Shown here in pieces: positions 7,058 to 14,111 of a stretch of DNA of 18,919 bases. Under the pieces are notes generated by a model. It did not search any database. It had not been told where the DNA came from and was given only the letters and a program-made list of their open reading frames with translations. A program made the translations under genes and the position numbers. The stretch is from assembly GCA_945892985.1 (NCBI GenBank), contig CAMDDU010000065.1:1-18919 (forward strand), in the 5' to 3' direction. The stretch is from CAITSH01 sp945892985. Lineage in GTDB: Bacteria > Pseudomonadota > Gammaproteobacteria > Burkholderiales > SG8-39. Every line of letters starts with the position of its first letter. The stretch's first letter is position 1.

Positions 7058-8041
7058 TCAGGGCACCAGGATAGACGAGCCGGTGGTACGTCCGCCTTCG
7101 AGTTCGGCGTGGGCCTTGGCCGCTTCGGCCAGCGGGTAGCGCGCGTTGATGCTGACCTTGAGCGCGCCTTTGGCCAGCATGGTGAACAGCGCCGATGATG
7201 AGGCGACCAGGTCGTCGCGGCTGGCGGTGTAGGTCACCAGCGTCGGACGGGTGAAGTAGAGCGAGCCCATTTTTTGCAGCAGGCCGGCTTCGACCGCCGG
7301 CGGCGCGCCGGTGGTGGTGCCAAAAGACACGAACATGCCGCGTGGTGCGAGGCAGTTGAGCGTTGTCTCGAAGCTGCTCTTGCCGACCGAATCGAACGCC
7401 ACCGGCACACCGGCGCCGCCGGTGAGTTCCTTGACGCGCGCAACGATGTCTTCTTTGTTGCGATCAATCACCACGTCGTAGCCGTTGGCGAGGGCCAGCT
7501 TGCATTTGTCTGCGCCGCCGGCCACACCGATCATGCGCGCACCCAGGTGCTTGCCCCATTGCCCGGCGAGCAGGCCGACGCCGCCCGATGCGGCATAAAA
7601 GAGCACCGACTGGCCGGCCTTGACCGGGTAGCAGCGGTTGAGCAGGTATTCGACCGTCATGCCCTTGAGCATGGATGCGGCGGCGAGTTCATCGCTGACG
7701 CCATCAGGGGTCTTGAGCAGGCGGTCGGCGACGACGTTACGAATATCGGTATAGGCGCCGGGGCCGCCGCCGGCGTAGCAGACGCGATCACCGGGGGCGA
7801 AGCCGCTCACGCCGGGGCCGGCCTTGAGCACCACGCCGGCCGCCTCGTTGCCCAGGCCCGCAGGCAGGGGCATGGGATAAAAGCCGGAGCGCTGGTAGAT
7901 CTCCTGGAAGTTGAGGCCGACTGCGCTCTGGCGCACCTGCACCTCGCCCGGGCCCGGATCGGGCAGGTCTATGGTTTCGAGCTTGAGTACCTCGGGGCCG
8001 CCGGGTGCGGCGAAACGGACGATGCGGGCCTTGGTGGTCAT
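7058..8041 (-). CDS. Quinone oxidoreductase (zinc-less MDR family, NADPH-dependent)
   Basis: This 327-residue cytoplasmic enzyme belongs to the medium-chain dehydrogenase/reductase superfamily, QOR branch. The N-terminal GroES-like part has GLNFQEIYQRSG (42-53) and GNEAAGVV (64-71). The Rossmann domain carries the NADPH loop AASGGVGLLAGQWGK at 150-164. Catalytic-zinc cysteine and structural-zinc clusters of true alcohol dehydrogenases are absent, which points to one- or two-electron reduction of quinones or enones with NADPH. AGGAG lies about 10 nt before the ATG. It follows the GntR gene on the same strand with an 83-bp gap, so the two may be cotranscribed and share control with the divergent TRAP operon. 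The physiological substrate is unknown. Confidence 0.92.
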   Translation of the reverse strand: MTTKARIVRFAAPGGPEVLKLETIDLPDPGPGEVQVRQSAVGLNFQEIYQRSGFYPMPLPAGLGNEAAGVVLKAGPGVSGFAPGDRVCYAGGGPGAYTDIRNVVADRLLKTPDGVSDELAAASMLKGMTVEYLLNRCYPVKAGQSVLFYAASGGVGLLAGQWGKHLGARMIGVAGGADKCKLALANGYDVVIDRNKEDIVARVKELTGGAGVPVAFDSVGKSSFETTLNCLAPRGMFVSFGTTTGAPPAVEAGLLQKMGSLYFTRPTLVTYTASRDDLVASSSALFTMLAKGALKVSINARYPLAEAAKAHAELEGGRTTGSSILVP

Positions 8042-8124
8042 GAGTCATGTCTCCTGGTTGCGTTTGGGGTCTGGCGTTGTTGAATGGGGGTTATCAGTCA
8101 TGTCCGCAAGAAAACGCAACACGG

Positions 8125-8844
8125 CTAGGGAACGATGGCCGGGTTTGCGATGGCGTCTAGCGTGCGTTTCCTCGAGCTTTCGGTGTGTTCTTTGATGAGC
8201 GCCGCGGTCAGGCGTTTGTCACGCGCCTTGATGGCATCGATGATCGCCGCGTGCTCGGCGACAAACTGCTGCAGTCCCGCGGCATTGCCCTGTTTGCCGT
8301 CGACGACGTTGACCTCGGTGCCGCTCACCGCGGCGACGCTGACATAAGTGAGCCGGTCGAAGTGCTCGATGACATCGATGGAGGCGCGTATCAGGCGGGT
8401 GTTGCCGCACAGGCTGGCGAGGGTGATGTGAAAGCGCCGGTTGTAGGCGATCCAGGCCGGCATATCGGTGCCCGCGGGGCTGCTGCGAAAGGCGTCGAGC
8501 GTGGCGATTTCGCCATCCGAGGCGTGCTCGATGACGCGCGCGGCGCAGGCACGCTCGTAGAGCAGGCGCATTTCGTACATTTCAATCGCGTCGGCGACGG
8601 AGATCGGGCGCACGCGATAGCCGCGGCGCGGCAGCACCTCGACCAGGTTTTGTTCCTGCAGTCTGAGCAGGGCGTCGCGTATCGGCGATTTGCTGACCTC
8701 GTAACGCTGCGCCAGATCCTGCTCGTGGAATTGCGAGCCCGGCAAGAGGGTGCAGGACAGGATTTCATCGCGGATGAGGTCGTAGATACCGTCACGGATG
8801 AGGCGCGGCGCATAAGGGGTTTTGTCGGCGAGTAGGTGAGGCAT
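8125..8844 (-). CDS. GntR family transcriptional regulator, FCD (FadR) subfamily
   Basis: This 239-residue one-component regulator has an N-terminal winged helix-turn-helix (PF00392) at about residues 15-80, containing LAQRYEVSKSPIRDALLRL (44-62) and RRGYRV (73-78). A C-terminal FCD ligand domain (PF07729) follows. The FCD metal-site pattern is visible: Asn135 with His139 (NRRFH), His198 (AEHAAI) and His220 (KEHTESSRKR), suggesting a carboxylate effector held by a metal. No clear Shine-Dalgarno stands before the ATG. The gene diverges from the TRAP operon across 226 bp and precedes a quinone oxidoreductase on its own strand. Regulators of this group are usually repressors released by a pathway substrate or intermediate; the local target is the obvious candidate. 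Confidence 0.93.
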   Translation of the reverse strand: MPHLLADKTPYAPRLIRDGIYDLIRDEILSCTLLPGSQFHEQDLAQRYEVSKSPIRDALLRLQEQNLVEVLPRRGYRVRPISVADAIEMYEMRLLYERACAARVIEHASDGEIATLDAFRSSPAGTDMPAWIAYNRRFHITLASLCGNTRLIRASIDVIEHFDRLTYVSVAAVSGTEVNVVDGKQGNAAGLQQFVAEHAAIIDAIKARDKRLTAALIKEHTESSRKRTLDAIANPAIVP

Positions 8845-8875
8845 GCGATATCAGCAGTGCTAAAAAATGGCGGAG

Positions 8876-8904
8876 AGTATATCAATGCGGGCTGCGGCTG
8901 AAAA
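8876..8904 (-). promoter_or_regulatory. Predicted promoter of the GntR regulator gene
   Basis: On the minus strand TATACT (8876-8881) is preceded at exactly 17 bp by TTTTCA (8899-8904). The expected leader is about 25 nt. A single GTCAATT half-site (8907-8913, plus strand) lies immediately upstream of the -35 box. Confidence 0.45.
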
Positions 8905-8986
8905 TCGTCAATTCGCCGGATCTGCGCGAATATACAGAAGAATATGCGGTTTGAGGCAGGGCTTTGGGGTGGTAATGCAAACCTGC

Positions 8987-8999
8987 TTGACAGCGTCAA
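8987..8999. promoter_or_regulatory. Probable GntR operator: perfect inverted repeat TTGAC-AGC-GTCAA
   Basis: A 5-3-5 perfect inverted repeat overlaps the -35 box of the dctP promoter. Its spacing resembles FCD/FadR-type operators (for example TGGT-NNN-ACCA). The half-site GTCAATT recurs at 8907-8913 beside the regulator's own promoter. It is inferred to be the binding site of the divergent GntR protein, repressing dctP when bound. Confidence 0.55.
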
Positions 9000-9015
9000 T
9001 TGCTTGCTGGAATAT
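8987..9015 (+). promoter_or_regulatory. Predicted promoter of the TRAP operon
   Basis: A consensus -35, TTGACA (8987-8992), is followed at 17 bp by GAATAT (9010-9015), a moderate -10. Transcription would begin near 9022, leaving a leader of about 50 nt with a strong AGGAGG before the dctP ATG. Confidence 0.5.
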
Positions 9016-9070
9016 CAGGGCACAAAAAATAAAGATTCACCCTGATAGAACACTCCAAGGAGGAGACCCC

Positions 9071-10144
9071 ATGAAACTCGCACGCCTTAGCAGCACCGCT
9101 TTGTCCGTCGCAGCCTTGTTTGCCGCCGGAATCGGCCTCGCCCGCGCCGATGACATCAAGTTGCGCATTGCTTCGGGCCACCCGGCCGTGAACACCTACG
9201 TCAACCTGATGCAGAATTTTTTTGTTCCCGAGGTGAGCAAACGCGTTGCCGCGCGCACCAAGCACAAGCTTGAGTTCGTCGAGGGCTACGGTGGCTCCAT
9301 GGTCAAGGTGGCCGACACGCTAGAGGGCGTGCAGTCGGGCATCATCGACATCGGCGGCTATTGTTTCTGTTTCGAGCCCTCCAACCTGCCGCTGCACGCG
9401 TTCCAGGTGATGCTGCCCTTTGGCACCATGAGCCCGGAGAAAAGCGTCAAGCTGGCGCGTGCCGTGTATGAAAAGGTGCCGTACCTGAGCAAGGTGTTCG
9501 AGGACAAATACAACCAGAAGCTGCTGGCGCTGATCTCGGACAACGGCTACAACCTGGGCACCAACTTCCCCTGGAAAACCGTGGCTGACCTCAAGGGCCA
9601 GAAACTCGCCGGCGCCGGCCTCAACCTGAAGTGGCTTGAATACGCCGGCGCGACGCCGGTGCAGTCGACACTGCCCGAGGCCTACACCGCGATGCAGACC
9701 GGCGTCTACAACGGCTGGATCATGTTTCCCTCGGCCTGGGTCAACTTCAAGCTCAACGAAGTGGGCAAGCATTACACCGAGGTGGGCTTTGGCGCCATCA
9801 CCTGGCACGGCCTGACCATCAACAAGGCGCGCTTTGCCAAGCTGCCCAAGGACGTGCAGGACATCCTCATTGAAGTGGCCAAAGAGTTCGAGGGCAAGAC
9901 CGGTTCGGTCAACGAAGAGAACTACCCCAAGCAGCTGGCGCAGCTGAAAACCCTCGGTGTCAATGTGAACGCGGTGAATGACGCGCTGCGCATTGAGTGG
10001 GCCAATTCGCTCAAGGGCTGGCCGCAGGAAAAAGCGAGCGAACTCGACAAGGCCGGCATGCCGGCAACGCAGGTGCTCAAGCTTGCGCTCGAGGAGGCGG
10101 AAAAACTCGGCCACAAATGGCCGGTGCGCTACAGCATCAAGTAA
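9071..10144 (+). CDS. dctP: TRAP transporter substrate-binding protein DctP
   Basis: This 357-residue periplasmic receptor belongs to a TRAP tripartite transporter (PF03480). A Sec signal peptide spans residues 1-26 (MKLARLSSTALSVAALF, cleavage near ARA-DD). The mature protein starts IKLRIASGHPAVNTY and carries VQSGIIDIGGY (87-97), SDNGYNLGTN (156-165) and GVYNGWIMFPSAW (211-223). In the segment where canonical DctP proteins read LKGlkiRv, this one reads LKGQKLAGAG (174-183), so the usual carboxylate-binding arginine is replaced by Ala180. The start at 9071 is set by AGGAGG and the signal peptide; the open frame extends upstream to 8867 but is not used. It heads the dctPQM operon and is followed by a stable hairpin. 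Confidence 0.93.
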   Translation: MKLARLSSTALSVAALFAAGIGLARADDIKLRIASGHPAVNTYVNLMQNFFVPEVSKRVAARTKHKLEFVEGYGGSMVKVADTLEGVQSGIIDIGGYCFCFEPSNLPLHAFQVMLPFGTMSPEKSVKLARAVYEKVPYLSKVFEDKYNQKLLALISDNGYNLGTNFPWKTVADLKGQKLAGAGLNLKWLEYAGATPVQSTLPEAYTAMQTGVYNGWIMFPSAWVNFKLNEVGKHYTEVGFGAITWHGLTINKARFAKLPKDVQDILIEVAKEFEGKTGSVNEENYPKQLAQLKTLGVNVNAVNDALRIEWANSLKGWPQEKASELDKAGMPATQVLKLALEEAEKLGHKWPVRYSIK

Positions 10145-10162
10145 TTTTCCCGCTGTGAAGGT

Positions 10163-10191
10163 CGAAGGGCCCGGTTTTTCTCGGCCCTTCG
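10163..10191 (+). terminator. Intercistronic stem-loop between dctP and dctQ
   Basis: CGAAGGGCC (10163-10171) pairs perfectly with GGCCCTTCG (10183-10191) around an 11-nt loop containing five T. No U tract follows, so it probably stabilises the dctP message or partly terminates. This is a common way to make more binding protein than permease. Confidence 0.6.
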
Positions 10192-10222
10192 CCGACCCCT
10201 CTATTTGCAAGGAACTGCCGGC

Positions 10223-10744
10223 ATGATTCCCCGAATGCTCGACTGGATTGGCCGCGCGCTGCTCGTTTGCGCCGCGGTGCTGGGCCTGATGCTCAGCTTT
10301 GTCGTTTGCGCCGATGTCATCGGCCGTGCGCTGTTCAACAGCCCCTTGAAGGGCACGCCGGAAATGGTGTCCACCGCCATTGTCATCATCTGCTTCATGC
10401 AGGCGCCCTACGCCATACGCTCGGGCGGCATGATCAATGTTGACTTCATCGTGCAGCACCTGTCCTGGCGCTGGCAGTCTGGCCTCGCCTGTTTTGGCGC
10501 GGTGCTGGGCGCGGCGTTCTTCGCCTTTATCCTGTGGGGCGCGGTTGAGCCCGCAGCACATGCCTGGACGGCCGGTGAGTTCGAGGGTGAGGGCGCGTTG
10601 CGCGTGCCGGTCTGGCCGGCGCGCTTCACCATTGTCCTTGGCGTGGCGCTGGCCGCGCTCAATTACGTTCTTATCGCGTGGCAGCATTTTTACGCCGCGC
10701 TTGTCGGCAGCCGGCCGCATATTTCCGGTTCGGCGCACATATGA
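10223..10744 (+). CDS. dctQ: TRAP transporter small permease subunit DctQ
   Basis: This 173-residue membrane protein (PF04290) has four hydrophobic segments at about residues 10-32, 49-66, 86-108 and 131-152. That is the normal topology for DctQ, which together with DctM forms the sodium-driven permease. Family features include DVIGRALFNSPLKGTPEMV after the first segment, SGGMINVDFIV near 71-81, and VWPARFTIVLG before the last segment. The ATG at 10223 has AAGGAA 9 nt upstream; a TTG six codons earlier overlaps that ribosome site and is unlikely. The stop codon lies inside a 15-bp tandem duplication. It follows dctP and its hairpin and precedes dctM by 72 bp. Confidence 0.92.
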   Translation: MIPRMLDWIGRALLVCAAVLGLMLSFVVCADVIGRALFNSPLKGTPEMVSTAIVIICFMQAPYAIRSGGMINVDFIVQHLSWRWQSGLACFGAVLGAAFFAFILWGAVEPAAHAWTAGEFEGEGALRVPVWPARFTIVLGVALAALNYVLIAWQHFYAALVGSRPHISGSAHI

Positions 10745-10772
10745 GTCGCCCAGTCTGGAGTCGCCCACTCTG
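10743..10772 (+). repeat. 15-bp imperfect tandem duplication between dctQ and dctM
   Basis: GAGTCGCCCAGTCTG (10743-10757) is followed directly by GAGTCGCCCACTCTG (10758-10772), with one difference. The first copy overlaps the dctQ stop codon. It looks like slippage that lengthened the dctQ-dctM gap. Confidence 0.7.
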
Positions 10773-10816
10773 CACCCGCCTGCGCTGTTCGCCGCTTATG
10801 AAAAAAGGCACGCGCC

Positions 10817-12160
10817 ATGTTTGACGCACTGGATCTGACTATTGTTGTGGTGGTGCTGCTGGGCGTTGTCTTTGCCGGCGTGCATATCGCCGTCGCGCTG
10901 GGTGTCACCGCGGTGCTGGGCATTTACCTGATGACCGATGACATCCAGGTCGCGCGCCAGTTTGTCGCCAACACCTCTTATGAGGCGCTGCGCGATTACG
11001 TCTTTGCGGTGATTCCGCTATTCATGCTGATGGGCGAATTTTTATCCAAATGCGGCGCGGCGCGCGACATGTTCACCCTGGTCACCCGTGTGACCAAGTT
11101 CATTCCGGCGCGGCTCGCCGTGGCCACGGTGCTGGCCAACGCGATTTTCGCCTTCGTCACCGGGGTGAGTATCGCCGCCGCAGCGGCGTTCTCGCGCATT
11201 GCCTATCCGGAAATGAAGCGCGCCGGCTACTCGCGCCAGTTTTCGCTGGGCTGCATCGCCGGCAGCGCCTGCCTTGGCATGCTGATCCCGCCATCGGTGC
11301 TGATGATTGTGTGGGGCGTGCTGACCGAGCAGTCCATCGGCAAATTGTTCCTTGCCGGCGTGATGCCAGGCTTTTTGCTGGTCGCCTACTACATCGCCTA
11401 CATACTATATGTGGCCTACACCAACCCCGAGGTGGTGGGCGAGGTGCGCAAGGGTTCGGTTGTCCCGGCGCCCGCCGCCGCGACGGACGGTCATGTCGAG
11501 GGCGCGTTACTCAGCACAGTGCTGGTGATCGCGCTGGTGATAGGCGTGCTGTGCGGCATCTGGCTGGGGGCTTTCACGCCGACCGAGGGTGCCGGCGTGG
11601 GCGCCGCCGCGGCGCTGCTGCTGGCCATTGCGAAGGGGCTGCGCTGGAAGGAAATTTTCGAGGTGGTGGTGTCGGTGGGCCGCACCTCGGGGCCGCTGCT
11701 GCTGCTGCTCTTTACCGCGCAACTTTATTCACGTGTGCTGGCCATGACAGGCGTAACCAAGGCGGCGCAGGATCTGATCCTGGGCTCGGGCTTGGGGCCG
11801 TTCGCGATCCTGGCGCTGATGGTGGCGGTCTGGTTCGTGCTTGGTTGCATCATCGACTCGATCTCCATCATCCTGCTGACCGTGCCGGTGTTCGCGCCGA
11901 TCGCCGCCGCGGCCGGCTTTGATCCGCTTGCCTTCGCCATTCTTGGCATCCTTGCCATCGAGACCGGGCTGCTCACGCCGCCCTTTGGCATCCTGGTGTT
12001 CACCGTGCAGGCGGCGCTGCCTGAAGAAAAGGGGGCGGTCGGCGAAATCTTCAAGGGTGCGGTTCCTTACTGGATCGCGCTGCTCGGCGTGATCGTGACC
12101 CTTGCGGTGTTCCCGAAAATAGCGACCTGGCTGCCCATGCTCGCGTTTTCAGCCAAATAA
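10817..12160 (+). CDS. dctM: TRAP transporter large permease subunit DctM
   Basis: This 447-residue integral membrane protein (PF06808), with roughly 12-13 hydrophobic segments, forms the ion-coupled transport channel of the TRAP system. Characteristic parts are FAVIPLFMLMGEFLSKCGAA (about 63-82), the FVTGVSIAAAAAF glycine/alanine helix, GCIAGSACLGMLIPPSVLM (about 145-163), and the mirrored ETGLLTPPFGILVFTVQAA near 384-402. It is slightly longer than the usual 425-430 residues because of a hydrophilic loop at about 200-225 (PEVVGEVRKGSVVPAPAAAT). The ribosome site before the ATG is modest. It lies 28 bp upstream of the DUF1330 gene, so the operon continues into the enzymes. Confidence 0.95.
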   Translation: MFDALDLTIVVVVLLGVVFAGVHIAVALGVTAVLGIYLMTDDIQVARQFVANTSYEALRDYVFAVIPLFMLMGEFLSKCGAARDMFTLVTRVTKFIPARLAVATVLANAIFAFVTGVSIAAAAAFSRIAYPEMKRAGYSRQFSLGCIAGSACLGMLIPPSVLMIVWGVLTEQSIGKLFLAGVMPGFLLVAYYIAYILYVAYTNPEVVGEVRKGSVVPAPAAATDGHVEGALLSTVLVIALVIGVLCGIWLGAFTPTEGAGVGAAAALLLAIAKGLRWKEIFEVVVSVGRTSGPLLLLLFTAQLYSRVLAMTGVTKAAQDLILGSGLGPFAILALMVAVWFVLGCIIDSISIILLTVPVFAPIAAAAGFDPLAFAILGILAIETGLLTPPFGILVFTVQAALPEEKGAVGEIFKGAVPYWIALLGVIVTLAVFPKIATWLPMLAFSAK

Positions 12161-12188
12161 ACTTTCAAGAAAAAATAAAGGGAAAATC

Positions 12189-12494
12189 ATGGCCGCTTAC
12201 TGGATTGCCCGCGCCCGTATCGACGACCCGGTCGCTTACAAAAAATACACCGATCTTGTTCCCGGCATTCTCAAGCTCTACGGCGGCAAGGTGCTGGCAC
12301 GCGGCGGCAAATACAAGATCAACGAGGGGCCGCAAAGCTTTCACCGCTTTGTCGTCATTGAGTTCGATTCGCTTGAGCAGGGCGTCAAGTGTTTTGATTC
12401 GGCCGAATACCAGGCCGCGGCCTCCTTTCGCCGCAACGGCGGCGGGGTGGTGGAGAACGTTATTATTGAGGGCGGTGAAGCCACCGTTATTTAA
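12189..12494 (+). CDS. DUF1330 domain-containing protein
   Basis: This 101-residue cytoplasmic protein matches DUF1330 (PF07045), a dimeric ferredoxin-like alpha/beta fold. Conserved parts are AYWIARARIDDPVAYKKYTD (3-22), the GGKVLARGGKY strand (32-42), and HRFVVIEFDSLEQGVKCFDS leading into EYQAAASFR. The biochemical function of the family is not established; members are often encoded beside catabolic operons. It begins 28 bp after dctM with a GGGAAAA ribosome site and is followed by the FAH hydrolase after 93 bp, so it is most likely part of the TRAP transcript. Confidence 0.9.
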   Translation: MAAYWIARARIDDPVAYKKYTDLVPGILKLYGGKVLARGGKYKINEGPQSFHRFVVIEFDSLEQGVKCFDSAEYQAAASFRRNGGGVVENVIIEGGEATVI

Positions 12495-12587
12495 GACCCG
12501 GACGTAATCCCGGTCAGAAATCCGCATAGGGACCCGGGCCGGTTTGAGGTTTTTCAAACATCACAACGAGGAACAAAGGAAGTCAAT

Positions 12588-13274
12588 ATGGACTATGTCA
12601 TCCCCGCACCAGCCGTCGTCAGTCTTGCCGTGGAAGGAAGCAGCGCGCGTTTTCCGGTCAACCGCATTTATTGCGTCGGCCGCAACTACGCCGAGCATGC
12701 GCGTGAAATGGGCCATGACCCGAACAAGGAAGCGCCGTTCTTTTTCATGAAACCGTCGACCGCCATTGTCACCGACGGCGGTGATTTCCCCTATCCGTCG
12801 CTGTCCAAGGATGTGCACCACGAGATGGAGATGGTCTTGGCGATAGGCAAGGGCGGTTCAAATATCAGCTCGGCCAAGGCGCTAGAGCACGTCTACGGCT
12901 ATGGTGTCGGGCTCGACATGACGCGCCGCGATTTGCAGGGCGAGGCTAAAAAGATGGGCCGCCCATGGGACACGGGCAAGGCATTCGATTACTCCGCACC
13001 GTGCTCGGCGCTGGTGCCGGCGGCCAAGATCGGCCACCCTTCTACGGGTGAGATCGTGCTCGAGGTCAACGGCGAGGTGCGCCAGAAAAGCGATCTGTCG
13101 CAGCTCATCTGGAACGTGCCCGATACCATTGCTTTCCTGTCGACGCTGTTTGAACTGCAGCCTGGCGACCTGATTTACAGCGGCACGCCGGCCGGAGTCG
13201 CCGCGGTCAAAAAAGGCGATGTCATGACCGGCAGGGTGGCCGGCGTTGGCAGCATCAGCGTAAAAGTAGTCTGA
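12588..13274 (+). CDS. Fumarylacetoacetate hydrolase family protein (fumarylpyruvate/acylpyruvate hydrolase-like)
   Basis: This 228-residue cytoplasmic enzyme of the FAH family (PF01557) hydrolyses a C-C bond in 2,4-diketo acids using Mg2+ or Mn2+. The catalytic region is intact: YCVGRNYAEHAREMGHDP (28-45), PFFFMKPSTA (50-59), the metal ligands Glu79 and Glu81 in HHEMEM with Asp110 in GVGLDMTRRDLQ, then GRPWDTGKAFD and DLIYSGTPAGVAAV. The sequence most recalls fumarylpyruvate hydrolase of the gentisate pathway (NagK type), but relatives include acylpyruvases and oxaloacetate decarboxylases, so the substrate is left open. A good AAGGAAG ribosome site precedes the ATG. A very stable GC hairpin follows it. 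Confidence 0.92.
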   Translation: MDYVIPAPAVVSLAVEGSSARFPVNRIYCVGRNYAEHAREMGHDPNKEAPFFFMKPSTAIVTDGGDFPYPSLSKDVHHEMEMVLAIGKGGSNISSAKALEHVYGYGVGLDMTRRDLQGEAKKMGRPWDTGKAFDYSAPCSALVPAAKIGHPSTGEIVLEVNGEVRQKSDLSQLIWNVPDTIAFLSTLFELQPGDLIYSGTPAGVAAVKKGDVMTGRVAGVGSISVKVV

Positions 13275-13284
13275 CACCTCTCCG

Positions 13285-13308
13285 GGGCGCGCCGCTTGCG
13301 GCGCGCCC
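13285..13308 (+). terminator. Very stable GC hairpin after the FAH gene
   Basis: GGGCGCGCCGC (13285-13295) pairs perfectly over 11 bp with GCGGCGCGCCC (13298-13308); only two bases separate the arms. GATTTA follows but no true U run. It may reduce transcription into the VOC gene or protect the upstream mRNA. Confidence 0.5.
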
Positions 13309-13344
13309 GATTTACCAAACCCTCTTATTTTTGCGGAGCGCGCC

Positions 13345-13803
13345 ATGCCCTTGGGCCACCTCGAACACATTCTCATCCAGACTTCGGACATGGAGGCGAC
13401 GCGTGATTTTTACACCCGCGTACTTGGCATGCATGTCGGGCCGTCGCCTGACTTCAAGTTTCCGGTGTTCTGGCTTTATATCGGCGACCAGGACGTCATC
13501 CACGTCACCGCCGGCGGGGCCAACACCAGCGAGAACCGCAAGCAATACCTCGGTCAGCAGTCCGACGCGGTCAGCGGCAGCGGCGTGATCGACCACCTGG
13601 CTTTTCGTTGCACCGGCTTGTCGGAAACGATGGAACACCTGAGCAAACTGAAGATCGACTTCAAACGGCGCATGGTCAACGATCAGGGTCTGTTCCAGTT
13701 GTTTTTCATGGACCCCAACGGCATCAAGGTGGAGCTCAATTTCTCCAATGCCGAGGTCGGCGACGTGCGTCCGGCGCTGATGGCCTCCGAGCTGCCCGGC
13801 TGA
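13345..13803 (+). CDS. VOC family protein (glyoxalase/extradiol dioxygenase fold)
   Basis: This 152-residue protein has the vicinal-oxygen-chelate fold (PF00903), formed by two beta-alpha-beta-beta-beta modules. Candidate metal ligands are placed as in the family: His8 (LEHILIQTSD), His53 (DVIHVTAGG), His84 (IDHLAFRC) and Glu130 (NGIKVELNF). FYTRVLGMHVG (22-32) and LFFMDPNGIKVE (119-130) are typical. Small VOC proteins include glyoxalases, epimerases and lyases. It is too short for a two-domain extradiol dioxygenase, so ring cleavage is not claimed. GGAG lies 8 nt before the ATG. It is the last gene of the presumed TRAP/FAH transcript, 70 bp after the FAH gene and beyond a hairpin. Confidence 0.9.
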   Translation: MPLGHLEHILIQTSDMEATRDFYTRVLGMHVGPSPDFKFPVFWLYIGDQDVIHVTAGGANTSENRKQYLGQQSDAVSGSGVIDHLAFRCTGLSETMEHLSKLKIDFKRRMVNDQGLFQLFFMDPNGIKVELNFSNAEVGDVRPALMASELPG

Positions 13804-13950
13804 GTCTTCACCGACGACGCGTTGGGCGGATCGGGCCCGCCCTTGCGGGAAACCGCCTGCTGTTTGCTCTGTGCTGTGGGCTGATTTGGCTGCGCTGCCG
13901 GGCCGGTTCGGCCGTCCGGCGCGGGCGCGCTAGAACGGCGCCTCGATAGG

Positions 13951-13959
13951 TGCGATAAT
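13951..13959 (+). promoter_or_regulatory. Extended -10 promoter for the 457-residue unknown protein
   Basis: TGC-GATAAT (GATAAT at 13954-13959) is an extended -10 element without an obvious -35. It predicts a start near 13966 and a 5' leader of about 146 nt. Confidence 0.45.
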
Positions 13960-14013
13960 ACCCCCACGAAAAGACTGACTTTCCTGAGTTCCGGCGCTGC
14001 GTTACGGCGGAGC

Positions 14014-14083
14014 CAAGGGTTTTGCCCTTGTTCGGGCAGTTCCGGCGGTACCGGCAGTACTTTTGCCCAGGGAGTCACCTCCC
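14014..14083 (+). promoter_or_regulatory. Structured 5' leader with mutually exclusive hairpins
   Basis: CAAGGG (14014-14019) pairs with CCCTTG (14025-14030). The same CCC can instead form GCCC/GGGC (14024-14027 with 14034-14037). GGGCA (14034-14038) can also pair with TGCCC (14064-14068) around an inner CCGG/CCGG stem (14042-14045, 14051-14054). GGGAG (14070-14074) pairs with CTCCC (14079-14083). It matches no riboswitch class I know; attenuation or a protein-binding leader is possible. Confidence 0.35.
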
Positions 14084-14111
14084 CTTATTTCCACACCGAG
14101 GCTATGCATTC

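Larger units (their letters stand above)
13804..14111 (+). other. Intergenic region with hairpins and a structured leader
   Basis: No gene is seen. A hairpin at 13836-13849 (CCCGC/GCGGG) and a larger GC-rich inverted repeat at about 13898-13917 could end the upstream transcript, though neither has a U tract. From about 13966 the region is the untranslated leader of the next gene, described separately. Confidence 0.5.

Noticed and set aside
9320..10768. 482-residue open frame antisense to dctP/dctQ
   Set aside because: The well-supported dctP and dctQ genes occupy the other strand; the antisense product has shadow-frame composition.
13345..13803. VOC protein as an extradiol ring-cleavage dioxygenase
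   Set aside because: At 152 residues it has only one VOC unit pair; classical extradiol enzymes are about twice as long, and no partner ring-cleavage genes are present.
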